Assembly: GCA_964202895.1 (NCBI GenBank)
Contig: CAXNJM010000001.1
Location: forward strand, 620,001-684,000
Reading direction: 5' to 3'
Origin: JAJTDS01 sp964202895
GTDB taxonomy: Bacteria > Pseudomonadota > Alphaproteobacteria > Rickettsiales > UBA1997
DNA length: 64,000 bases
Part shown: one piece after another, positions 16,710 to 25,046 of the stretch
Layout of the letters: the number at the start of each line of letters is the position of its first letter
Numbering within the stretch: the stretch's first letter is position 1
The notes under the pieces: generated by a model
Seen by the model: the letters and a program-made list of their open reading frames with translations, nothing else
Told to the model about the DNA's origin: nothing
Database searches by the model: none
Translations under genes and position numbers: made by a program

Positions 16710-17350
16710 TTTGAAGTCCCTGTATTTGAAGTCCCTGCTGTATTTAGTTGCAGTTGCTTACGAGGCCCATTGCCATAATCATTATCAGAGTCATTTTCAG
16801 AGTTCGAAGCAATGATTGAATTATCACTTTCTGAGCTTTGGGAAGAGTTTTCATCGCTTGAACTTTCTAAATCGACAATATTTTCAATATTGCAATTTAT
16901 CATATTCCAATTTTGGTAATTGCAACCAAAAACATTTGCTCGATTAAAAAGACAGCTAGTAAAGGATGCATTGTCACCAGGAGTTACATGACTCAAATTC
17001 GAATTTGAGAAATTACTATCTCTTACATTGACATTAGCAAATGTTGAATTTTGTAAATATGAATCTCTAAAATCAACATTTTCAATATTGGCATTATCAA
17101 ATGTTGAATTTTCTAGATACGAACCTCTAAAGTTGACATTGGCAAGATTAGCTCCTGTAAAATTTATCATATGCCTATTATTTTGTTCTGCATTATTTAT
17201 ATAAGATAAACCAAAACCTGATAAATTATAATATCTAAGATCTCTTTCGAGCGAATTTCCAACCTCGGTATAAATTATTTCTCTAACCTCTTCGCCATTA
17301 AGGTTAATTTGCCTTCTTTGAGCAATTTGATCTTCTGTTAGATTTGCCAT
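16691..17350 (-). CDS. Pentapeptide-repeat protein with acidic Ser-rich tail
   Basis: Residues about 60-150 contain A(N/D)LxN-type pentapeptides (FTGANLANVNFRGSYLENSTF, repeated closely as FRDSYLQNSTFANVNVRDSNF), which predict a right-handed quadrilateral beta-helix. The C-terminal 60 residues are Ser/Asp/Glu/Asn-rich and probably disordered. No signal peptide or membrane helix is present. The last residues are encoded by a copied tRNA-flank repeat, so the 3' end looks rebuilt. The frame stays open upstream to about 17469 (LNIPNNTTTNILVLDNSNQ...) without an ATG, so the 5' end may be truncated. Function is unknown; such proteins are secreted effectors in some intracellular bacteria. Confidence 0.7.
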   Translation of the reverse strand: MANLTEDQIAQRRQINLNGEEVREIIYTEVGNSLERDLRYYNLSGFGLSYINNAEQNNRHMINFTGANLANVNFRGSYLENSTFDNANIENVDFRDSYLQNSTFANVNVRDSNFSNSNLSHVTPGDNASFTSCLFNRANVFGCNYQNWNMINCNIENIVDLESSSDENSSQSSESDNSIIASNSENDSDNDYGNGPRKQLQLNTAGTSNTGTSNLTYRG

Positions 17351-17456
17351 ATGATTGGCAGCATTATTGTTTATTATTGGATTAAAATTATTTTGATTTG
17401 AATTATCAAGAACTAAAATATTTGTTGTTGTATTATTTGGTATATTTAATTTTAAT

Positions 17457-17650
17457 TCGTTGCAAAAGCACGACTATTTATTTCATCCACCCTCACCCCA
17501 TTTTTTGAGGAGATTGATTCAGCTGTAGAAGCTAAAAAAAGAGGCTATAAATTTGTAATTGATGAAAGAGTCGATGAAAATGGCAAGCCGATTTATCCTA
17601 AAAGGGATCCCATCTATCGATTCATTAAGTTAGTTGAGTTAAAAATCTAA
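17457..17650 (+). pseudogene. 3' remnant of an unidentified gene
   Basis: An open frame with no start codon encodes about 63 residues that look like a real protein C-terminus: SSTLTPFFEEIDSAVEAK, then RGYKFVIDERVDENGKPIY and KRDPIYRFIKLVEL, followed by a stop at 17648-17650. Codon composition is protein-like, and the left edge abuts the upstream region of the pentapeptide gene. It overlaps the last 12 bp of tmk on the other strand. I do not recognise the family. It is probably debris from a deleted gene. Confidence 0.4.
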
Positions 17651-18265
17651 ATATTTAACAATCTGCTCTGCAACCTTACTGACATCATTATTGGCATTGA
17701 TAATTTTTATTCTGCTCACATTATCTTGAGCAATTTTTAAAAAACCATTCCTTACTTTGTTATGAAAGTCGAAAGATAGCTCTTCATAGCGATTATTATC
17801 AGAACGAGATTTTATTCTTTGAAATGCCACCTCAACTTCCATATCGCACAAAAAGGTAATATCAGGCTGTATTGAGTTTATAATCAATTGATGCACTTTT
17901 TCGATAGTCTCAATTTCTACATCCATAGCAAAGCCTTGATAGGCAAGGGTTGAGTCGTAGAAGCGGTCGGTAATTACAATTTGTTTATTTTTTAAAGCTG
18001 GCAATATAACTTGTTGCAAATGCTCGATACGGCTAGCAAAATTAAGCATTAGCTCTGTTAATGGATTGATTTGATTATTTTTTTTATCGATTAATATCTC
18101 TCTGATATTATTGCCAATGGCGGTGCCCCCCGGCTCTCTAGTTAATATAACGGGATATTCTTTTTGTTTTAAAAAATCATATAAAATTTTGGCTTGAGTT
18201 GATTTCCCACTGCCTTCAATACCTTCAAAACTTATAAAGAGCGGTAGTGTAGGTTTATAATTCAT
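17639..18265 (-). CDS. tmk: Thymidylate kinase
   Basis: Phosphorylates dTMP to dTDP. The P-loop is FEGIEGSGKSTQ (residues about 13-24), the DR(Y/F)/E motif appears in TREPGGTAIG and ITDRFYDSTLAYQG, and the lid region follows around residue 150. At 208 residues it has normal length. Its start overlaps the end of the SulP gene by 11 bp on the same strand, so the two are translationally coupled although functionally unrelated. Confidence 0.96.
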   Translation of the reverse strand: MNYKPTLPLFISFEGIEGSGKSTQAKILYDFLKQKEYPVILTREPGGTAIGNNIREILIDKKNNQINPLTELMLNFASRIEHLQQVILPALKNKQIVITDRFYDSTLAYQGFAMDVEIETIEKVHQLIINSIQPDITFLCDMEVEVAFQRIKSRSDNNRYEELSFDFHNKVRNGFLKIAQDNVSRIKIINANNDVSKVAEQIVKYLDF

Positions 18266-20492
18266 AAAATTCTACCAACCCGCTAGAAACATCATAAACA
18301 CCGCCAATAATTGCTATTTGCTTATTTTTATGCATTTCGTTAATAATGTCGCTTTGCTCGGTAATTTGTTCGATGGCAGTAACAACATTTAATTTCGTTA
18401 CTTTATTAACAAACTCAACATTGCCAGCAGTGCGATTGTCGGTTATGGTTTCTTCCGCCTTGACTGCAAAATCAATTTTTCTTAACAAACCTGTAAGATT
18501 GCCCATTTTAACCTTATCGCAAGCACCTTTTATTGCTCCGCATTCACTATGCCCAAGAACCAATATCAATTTTGCACCCGCAACTTTACAAGCGAACTCC
18601 ATACTACCGAGAATATCATCATTAATAATATTGCCCGCAATCCTACAGCTGAAGATGTCTCCTAAGCCTTGGTCAAATATTAGTTCTGCAGATGTTCTTG
18701 AATCGATGCAACTTAAAATAAAAGCAAAGGGGTTTTGTTGGTCGGAGGTTTCGTTTACCTGTTGCAACAAGTTGTGATTAAATTTAAGATTATTTAAGAA
18801 TCTTTGATTTCCGTCTTTAAGCATTTGAATTGCTCTTTCTGGAGTGATGTTATCCCTCAACTCTTTCGTTAGTGTAATTTTTTTATCATCAACAACATAT
18901 TGAATTTGCTTTCTCAGAGTTGAACCTCTAAATTCAATGTCAATTTTTTTTGTTCTGGAATTAATGATGAAATCGTTGATTATTTCTATGATGTCTTGAT
19001 GAATAGAGCGAGACCTACTGCCATCTATAATAACTTTTGCATTATTTGGCATTTCTTGTAGCATTTGCAATATTGCACCCTTATTCAAAAATGATACATT
19101 ATCAGACAGGCTTATAAAATGTTGATTTTTATTATCTTCAATCGAAAAATCAACAACCTTTTGATAGGCATTGCGAAAATTATGATATAAGATAAATATT
19201 AAGGCAACAATCATCCCCATTGCTACACCCTTCAATAAATCGGTTAAGAGCATACCTATAATTGTAACAATAAATGGTAAAAATTGCTCTAAACCTAGGC
19301 GATACATATCTCTAAAGATGATTGGCTTTGCTAATTTATAGCCAATCAAGATCAATATTGATGCTAATGTGGCAAGCGGAATCATATTTAAAATTTTGGG
19401 AATGGAAATAACCGAAATAAGCAATAAAAGACCATGCAACATAGTTGATAGCTTAGTTCTGCCACCAAAATTAATATTGGCACTGCTTCTAACTACAACT
19501 TGAGTTATTGGCAAGCCACCAATTAGACCGCAGATAATATTACCAATACCTTGAGCTTTTAGCTCTAAATTAGTGGGAGTTATTCTTTTTTGCGGGTCGA
19601 GTTTATCAGTAGCTTCGACACATAGCAAAGTTTCAATGCTAGCAACAACCGCAATTATTAAGCCAATAACATAAACTTGCGGATTAGTAATATATTTAAA
19701 ATCTGGAAAAGAAAACCGCTCAACAAAACCATTAAAACTGCTAGCAATAGGAATATTGACAAGATGTTCTTGTTGAAAAGAAAATAAGTTAGAGATGACA
19801 ACACCAGAAACAACCGCCACCAATGGAGCAGGCAAAAATTTAGCAACATTCTTTAAAATGGCGATTTTTTCAATAACATGCTTTTTAAAGAGTGTAGAAT
19901 CCCATAAAATGAGTATGATTAGCCCTACAAGTGAGGCAAATAAAGCTGGAAAAGAAACTAAATTAAGAACATTTAGCAATTCAGAAAAAGTGTTTTGTCC
20001 ATCATTTTGATAAAAGTAAAAATCGCCGTTAAAATCTTTATCGTAACCTACAGAATGAGGAATCTGCTTAAGAACAATAATGATGCCAATTCCACTAAGC
20101 ATGCCCTTGATAACGGAAGAAGGAAAATAATATGCTATTGAGCCAAGCTTCAAGAAACCAGCAACCAATTGCAAAACTCCCGAAAATAAGACCGCCAACA
20201 AAAAGATTTGCCAAGCATTATCGAATTGAGCACCAAGCGAGGTTAAGTATCCGAGAACAATAACTGCTAAACCCGCAGCAGGGCCACTAACACCAACCGC
20301 AGAACCACTAAAAAAACCCGCGATTAAACCACCTACTACTCCAGCAACAATACCTGAAAACATTGGAGCCCCAGAAGCAAGAGCGACACCTAAACAAAGA
20401 GGTAAAGCAACAAAAAAAACCGCAATACTGGCGGGGAAATCTTTGTTGAAATGCTTAAAAAAATCAGATAATTTTGAGTTGTTGTTTTTCAT
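18255..20492 (-). CDS. SulP-family anion transporter fused to beta-carbonic anhydrase
   Basis: Residues about 15-430 form a SulP transporter (PASIAVFFVALPLCLGVALASGAP, VGVSGPAAGLAVIV, the GLIGGLPITQVVVRSSANINFGGRTKLS signature). A weak STAS-like segment follows (about 440-540). Residues about 545-745 form a beta-class carbonic anhydrase with the zinc ligands in CIDSR (Cys595, with the Asp597/Arg599 dyad) and HSECGA (His648, Cys651). Known fusions of this kind are thought to move bicarbonate and interconvert it with CO2 at the inner membrane. The fusion is in one clean frame. It is cotranscribed with tmk. Substrate (bicarbonate rather than sulfate) is inferred from the fusion. Confidence 0.9.
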   Translation of the reverse strand: MKNNNSKLSDFFKHFNKDFPASIAVFFVALPLCLGVALASGAPMFSGIVAGVVGGLIAGFFSGSAVGVSGPAAGLAVIVLGYLTSLGAQFDNAWQIFLLAVLFSGVLQLVAGFLKLGSIAYYFPSSVIKGMLSGIGIIIVLKQIPHSVGYDKDFNGDFYFYQNDGQNTFSELLNVLNLVSFPALFASLVGLIILILWDSTLFKKHVIEKIAILKNVAKFLPAPLVAVVSGVVISNLFSFQQEHLVNIPIASSFNGFVERFSFPDFKYITNPQVYVIGLIIAVVASIETLLCVEATDKLDPQKRITPTNLELKAQGIGNIICGLIGGLPITQVVVRSSANINFGGRTKLSTMLHGLLLLISVISIPKILNMIPLATLASILILIGYKLAKPIIFRDMYRLGLEQFLPFIVTIIGMLLTDLLKGVAMGMIVALIFILYHNFRNAYQKVVDFSIEDNKNQHFISLSDNVSFLNKGAILQMLQEMPNNAKVIIDGSRSRSIHQDIIEIINDFIINSRTKKIDIEFRGSTLRKQIQYVVDDKKITLTKELRDNITPERAIQMLKDGNQRFLNNLKFNHNLLQQVNETSDQQNPFAFILSCIDSRTSAELIFDQGLGDIFSCRIAGNIINDDILGSMEFACKVAGAKLILVLGHSECGAIKGACDKVKMGNLTGLLRKIDFAVKAEETITDNRTAGNVEFVNKVTKLNVVTAIEQITEQSDIINEMHKNKQIAIIGGVYDVSSGLVEFYEL

Positions 20493-20557
20493 TTTATTGA
20501 CTTGTTTAATTGAATGTTAAAAAACCTGAATTTGAATTAATTTATATATGGAATGGA

Positions 20558-20634
20558 TGGTGCACTCGGCTGGATTTGAACCTACAACCTTCTGATCCGT
20601 AGTCAGATGCTCTATCCAATTGAGCTACGAGTGC
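20558..20634 (-). tRNA. tRNA-Arg (anticodon ACG)
   Basis: The minus strand reads GCACTCGTAGCTCAATTGGA..., ending GAGTGCACCA. The acceptor stem GCACTCG pairs perfectly with CGAGTGC, and CCA is encoded. Anticodon stem TCTGA/TCAGA encloses CTACGGA, giving anticodon ACG (modified to ICG by TadA). The T loop TTCAAAT is canonical. Length 77 nt. Confidence 0.96.
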
Positions 20635-20886
20635 ATTTTATTTAATTAAAATGTTTTTGCATTAATCACATTTGTAATTTATGCAAAATTTGATACAAAA
20701 AAAATAAAAAGCAACAAATAATTGTTAAAAAAATATTTGTTTATTAAGTTTTATAATTTAAATATTATTGCAGTAATTTTTATTATCCATTATATATTAA
20801 TTGATAATTTCAATCTTTGTAATTACAATTTTTAGTAGCTTCGATAAAAACAAGAAGCATGCTATGCAATCAACATAAAAAATAAA

Positions 20887-21108
20887 ATGTTTATCAAAAA
20901 TTTTAAAAATATTTTACTTGCAATTTTTTTAATAACATTAGCAAATTCTTGCTCTAAAAAAGTGGTTGACATAAAAAGCCCCTGCGTTGCAAATGGCATT
21001 ATCACCAATAAAGGAGCATCAAAAAGCCCCTGCGGGCCAAGAATCCCTGTTAATCAATGGTGGATGATAAACACATTGGAAAACACCGAAAACACTATAA
21101 CATCTTAA
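20887..21108 (+). CDS. Small predicted lipoprotein (73 aa)
   Basis: The N-terminus FIKNFKNILLAIFLITLANSC is a lipoprotein signal peptide with lipobox LANSC (Cys22). The mature part of about 50 residues contains two similar SPC motifs (KSPCVANG and KSPCGPRIPVNQWW). The spacing and the Pro/Trp-rich end recall a short lipoprotein family I associate with Rickettsiales (possibly DUF2706), but this is from memory. It starts a plus-strand run with the 126-residue unknown protein, ctpA and the SurA-like gene. Confidence 0.65.
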   Translation: MFIKNFKNILLAIFLITLANSCSKKVVDIKSPCVANGIITNKGASKSPCGPRIPVNQWWMINTLENTENTITS

Positions 21109-21132
21109 AAAAACCTTTTATTAATATTTATA

Positions 21133-21513
21133 ATGACTACAAATCAAGAAGATAATTTTGACCCAAATCAAAAAAAATCCTTTGCGGAAAGATTTGCGAA
21201 AAAGCCTCCTGTCAATTCTACTCAACAATTATCAAGCGCTGGAAGCTCTAACAATCAAAAAATTAGCAATATCGACCCTAAAAAAAGAGCAATGGCAGAT
21301 TTAATCTATCTTGTTCACGGAAATGATCGCGGTAGAGAGGCTTGGTATTATGTATTAGTTGATCGCTTAAAGGTTCAAATGTTTTTAAAAGCAATGAAAA
21401 CCGATATGATAAATCTTGACGATTACGGCAAAGTTCTATATTCAGCCTATGGAGAAAACCCACCAGAATCAGTTACAGCAAAATTAAAAGAAGAATACGG
21501 AATAGACCTTTAA
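21133..21513 (+). CDS. Conserved-looking hypothetical protein (126 aa)
   Basis: I do not recognise the family with certainty. The first 55 residues are polar and probably disordered (KKSFAERFAKKPPVNSTQQL). The C-terminal 70 residues look folded (MADLIYLVHGNDRGREAWYYVLVDRLKVQMF...). No signal peptide or membrane helix is present, so it is probably cytoplasmic. It sits 24 bp after a small lipoprotein gene and just before ctpA, all on the plus strand, suggesting cotranscription. Clean frame and neighbour-like codon use support a real gene. Confidence 0.7.
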   Translation: MTTNQEDNFDPNQKKSFAERFAKKPPVNSTQQLSSAGSSNNQKISNIDPKKRAMADLIYLVHGNDRGREAWYYVLVDRLKVQMFLKAMKTDMINLDDYGKVLYSAYGENPPESVTAKLKEEYGIDL

Positions 21514-21571
21514 AAAAACTTCTTAAGCTGTGCAAAAATATAAAAAATCACAAAACCATCCTCTCAAATTA

Positions 21572-23107
21572 ATGAACTTGAAAAATAAAACAACAAAACA
21601 GCTTTCAATTGTTGCAACAATTGTCACGACAACAATAATTGCTCTCTATTCTGCAATTTCAATATCCCAGACCACAAGAAAAGATCTTTCAACTATTAAA
21701 AAACTTCCTGACAACAAAGAAATAGTAACAGACAATAATTCAGAACTCATAAAAGAAGTATTCGACAATGTTAAAGAAAATTATGTTGAATCAAAAACTG
21801 AAAAACAAATAGCCGAACTAGCAATTTCTGGCTTATTATCTTCTTTAGACCCTCATTCTGCATATTTAAATCAAGATTCATTTAAAGAAATGCAAGTGCA
21901 AACTAGAGGAGAATTTGGCGGGCTTGGAATCGAACTAACCACAGAACTGTCTTTAATAAAAATTATATCCGCAATTGAAGATACTCCAGCCTTTAAAGAG
22001 GGGTTAAAATCTGGTGATTACATCTCAAAAATTGATGGCAAAACAGTAATAGGAATGTCTCTTGAAGATGTTATCAGCAAACTTAGAGGAAAACCAGGAA
22101 CATCTGTTTCATTAACAATTCTTCGTCGAGGCGAAAAATCTGCAATAATTAAAAAAATAGTTCGTCAAATTATTAAAGTTAAGGCTGTAAAATCAGCAAA
22201 ACTTGGCAATGTAGCCTATGTAAAAATAATCACTTTTTCTGAACAAGCCTTTACAGGATTACTAAACGAACTCAAAAAACTAAAAAGTCAAATTGGAGAA
22301 AATAAATTAGCTGGATTAATTATCGATTTAAGAAACAATCCGGGCGGATTACTAGATCAATCTGTAAAAATTGGCGAATTATTTCTCGATAAAGATCAAA
22401 CCATCGTTTCAATTAAAGGAAGAACCGCAGAAAGCGAAAAAATCTATAAAGATCAAGAAAATCAAAACATCATACCTAATCTTCCGATTGTAGTCTTAAT
22501 CAATGAAGGAAGTGCTTCAGCATCAGAAATTCTTGCGGGAGCTTTGCAAGACAATAAAAGAGCCATTGTAATCGGCGAAAAATCATTCGGCAAAGGCTCT
22601 GTTCAAACGGTTTCCCAGCTCAATAATGGCAAAGGAGCATTGCAATTAACTACCGCACTATATTATACTCCTAATAATCGCTCTATTCAGGCTTTTGGAA
22701 TCACCCCCGATATTCAAGTAACCGATGCAAAAATTGAAAAAAACAAAAACTATGAAAGAAGTTCGGAGGCCGATTTAAAAGGGCATATTGAAAATGAGTC
22801 TCTAAAAGAAATGATAGAGAATGAACTAAAAGAAGTATCAAAACAACAAAGCAAAGATAACTACAGCATCAATGATGAGAATTTGGAATTATATAACTCA
22901 GATTACCAATTAGCAAGAGCTCTTGATGCAATTAGGTCTTTAGCTGTTTACCAAAAAACAATTCAAAGCGGTCAAATTTCCATACCATTAACAAATAACA
23001 AGAATAACAAAAAAGATCTAGAGAAAATAATTAATAAAAACGAGAAAAAGACTGAAAAAATCATAAATAACAAAAAAGATGGCAACAAGAACAAGAAGGG
23101 CTATTAA
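21572..23107 (+). CDS. ctpA: C-terminal processing peptidase (S41 family)
   Basis: Periplasmic serine protease that trims or degrades proteins from their C-termini. A signal/anchor helix (QLSIVATIVTTTIIALYSAIS) is followed by DPHSAYLN, a PDZ domain (GGLGIELTTELSLIKIISAIEDTPAFKEG) and the catalytic core. GSASASEILAGAL holds the nucleophilic Ser, and GEKSFGKGSVQ holds the catalytic Lys. The tail is Lys/Asn-rich. The frame can begin at GTG 21530, but ATG 21572 gives a compact N-terminus before the signal segment and is preferred (511 aa). It precedes the SurA-like gene by 25 bp. Confidence 0.94.
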   Translation: MNLKNKTTKQLSIVATIVTTTIIALYSAISISQTTRKDLSTIKKLPDNKEIVTDNNSELIKEVFDNVKENYVESKTEKQIAELAISGLLSSLDPHSAYLNQDSFKEMQVQTRGEFGGLGIELTTELSLIKIISAIEDTPAFKEGLKSGDYISKIDGKTVIGMSLEDVISKLRGKPGTSVSLTILRRGEKSAIIKKIVRQIIKVKAVKSAKLGNVAYVKIITFSEQAFTGLLNELKKLKSQIGENKLAGLIIDLRNNPGGLLDQSVKIGELFLDKDQTIVSIKGRTAESEKIYKDQENQNIIPNLPIVVLINEGSASASEILAGALQDNKRAIVIGEKSFGKGSVQTVSQLNNGKGALQLTTALYYTPNNRSIQAFGITPDIQVTDAKIEKNKNYERSSEADLKGHIENESLKEMIENELKEVSKQQSKDNYSINDENLELYNSDYQLARALDAIRSLAVYQKTIQSGQISIPLTNNKNNKKDLEKIINKNEKKTEKIINNKKDGNKNKKGY

Positions 23108-23132
23108 TGAAATTACTTAGAAAAGCTTTAAA

Positions 23133-24155
23133 ATGAAAAAAAATCAATCGCTACTCGAATTGCTACTTTTTTTATCAACAATAATATTGTCTTTTTTTAG
23201 CATTACTGTTGATAGCGGTGCACAATTAAAAACAAAAGAGCGACAAATAATCGAAAATGAAAATTTTATAATTGCAAAAGTTAATAATTATGCAATCACA
23301 AAATACGACATAACCTCTAGATATTTGATTGCAAAACATTTTACTAAATTAAAAATTGTTTCAAATTACGAAAAATCTATCTTTATCAATCAAATAATTG
23401 AAAAAATGATTGACGAAGAATTGATAAGACAAACCGCTAAAGAGCTAAAAATCAATATTTCGCCACAAGAAATGGAGGAAACCTTAGAGTTAATAGCTCT
23501 AAAAGAAAAGAAGAACCCCGATCAGCTAAAAATTATATTCAGAGAAAATAATCTTTCTTTATCGAGCTATGTAAAACAAATCGAGGCGGAGTTGCTATGG
23601 AATAAAATCATTAATCAGCATCTAAGAAACAGCATAAAAATAAATGATGCAGAGATTATTGAATTTTTAGAACAAAATAAAACCTCAACCAGAATTGAAA
23701 AGTTTCTTATTGCTCAAATCGCTATATCTCACCAAAAATACAATCAAAATGAAGTTAATGAATCTGGTGAAATTGCAAATAAACTATTTAATCAATTAAA
23801 AATGGGAGTAAATTTTGAAGAATTAAGCAAGCAATTTTCTCAGTCAATTGAAAATGAAGAAATAATTGGCTGGGTAACAATTTATGATATTGATTCGAAA
23901 ATTTATAATATAATCAATAAATTACAAAAGAATCAATATTCTGAACCGATTAAGCTAAATGATGCCTACTATATTTTTAAGTTAAAAGATAAAAAAATAG
24001 AGGTTAAAATTCCTGAAAGAGAAGAAAATCAAGCAAAATTAGATATTGGCAATAAAAAGCTTAAACTATCAGCAAAAACATTTCTCAATGAATTAAGAAA
24101 AAAATCTTTCATCGAAATCAAACAAGAAAAATTACTTAAAAAAATTTTAATATAA
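23133..24155 (+). CDS. SurA-like periplasmic chaperone / peptidyl-prolyl isomerase
   Basis: The 340-residue protein has an N-terminal signal sequence (LLELLLFLSTIILSFFSITVDSGA). A SurA-type N-terminal chaperone domain follows (ENFIIAKVNNYAITKYDITSRYLI ... LIDEELIRQ-like). A parvulin-like PPIase domain (about residues 185-300) contains FEELSKQFSQSIENEEIIGWV and SEPIKLNDAYYIFKLKDKK. The isomerase domain is divergent and may be inactive. Family members escort outer-membrane proteins through the periplasm. It lies between ctpA and rluB, all on the plus strand with short gaps. Confidence 0.82.
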   Translation: MKKNQSLLELLLFLSTIILSFFSITVDSGAQLKTKERQIIENENFIIAKVNNYAITKYDITSRYLIAKHFTKLKIVSNYEKSIFINQIIEKMIDEELIRQTAKELKINISPQEMEETLELIALKEKKNPDQLKIIFRENNLSLSSYVKQIEAELLWNKIINQHLRNSIKINDAEIIEFLEQNKTSTRIEKFLIAQIAISHQKYNQNEVNESGEIANKLFNQLKMGVNFEELSKQFSQSIENEEIIGWVTIYDIDSKIYNIINKLQKNQYSEPIKLNDAYYIFKLKDKKIEVKIPEREENQAKLDIGNKKLKLSAKTFLNELRKKSFIEIKQEKLLKKILI

Positions 24156-24174
24156 CATAAATTCAACAAACAAA

Positions 24175-25017
24175 ATGACAGAAGACATAGCTAATCCCGA
24201 AATAACTAATCCCGAAATAATTAGTGAAGAAACAACCGCTCCAATCATAAAAAATAAAAAGCCAAGTAAGAAAAAAAACTCATCATTAGGAGGAATAAGA
24301 ATTGCCAAATATATTGCTCATTCTGGATACTGCTCTCGTCGCGAAGCGGAAAAACTAATTGCCGAAGGAAGAGTTAAGGTTAATGGAGTGATAATAGATA
24401 CTCCCGCGACAATAATAACCGACCATTCAGTTAAAATTAACAATAAATTAATCAATAATAATAAAGAAGTTGAATTGTGGCTATTTCACAAACCAAAAGA
24501 AACCATCACCACTCATAAAGACCCTCAAGGCAGAACTACGGTTTTTGAAATTTTGCCAAAAAATAATTCTCGCTTAATTAGCATTGGAAGGCTTGATTTC
24601 AACACTGAAGGCCTATTGCTATTAACTAATAATGGCGATCTAGCTAGATATCTTGAATTACCAAAGACTGGCTGGACAAGAAAATACCGAGCCCGAGTTT
24701 TTGGCAAATTAAATCATGAAAGACTGGAAAAACTTGCCAATGGAATCACTATTGATGGTGTTCGTTATCGTGGAATCAAAGTAAAAATAGAAATTGAAAA
24801 AGAGTCAAATTCTTGGCTAGAAATATCTATAGAAGAAGGAAAAAATCGAGAAATTCGCAAGGTAATGGAACATCTTGGCCTGCAAGTTAATCGCTTGATT
24901 AGAATTGGCTTTGGTCCTTTTAATCTAGAAAGACTTGGAGTTGGAGAACTTGCAAGAGTCAATAAATCTGTAATCAAAAATGTAATCGACGAAGAAATTC
25001 TTAATAAAATCACATAA
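24175..25017 (+). CDS. rluB: Pseudouridine synthase, RluB/RsuA family
   Basis: Isomerises a specific uridine in rRNA; RluB acts on 23S rRNA U2605 in E. coli. A Lys-rich N-terminal extension (about 40 residues) precedes an S4 RNA-binding domain (RIAKYIAHSGYCSRREAEKLIAEGRVKVNG). The catalytic domain carries the Asp in GRLDFNTEGLLLLTNNGDLA and the later RIGFGPFNLERLGVGEL. At 280 residues it is closer to RluB than to the shorter RsuA, but substrate is inferred. It lies 19 bp after the SurA-like gene and 29 bp before serS. Confidence 0.88.
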   Translation: MTEDIANPEITNPEIISEETTAPIIKNKKPSKKKNSSLGGIRIAKYIAHSGYCSRREAEKLIAEGRVKVNGVIIDTPATIITDHSVKINNKLINNNKEVELWLFHKPKETITTHKDPQGRTTVFEILPKNNSRLISIGRLDFNTEGLLLLTNNGDLARYLELPKTGWTRKYRARVFGKLNHERLEKLANGITIDGVRYRGIKVKIEIEKESNSWLEISIEEGKNREIRKVMEHLGLQVNRLIRIGFGPFNLERLGVGELARVNKSVIKNVIDEEILNKIT

Positions 25018-25046
25018 ATATTTACCTTTAATAAAAATCACAAATT

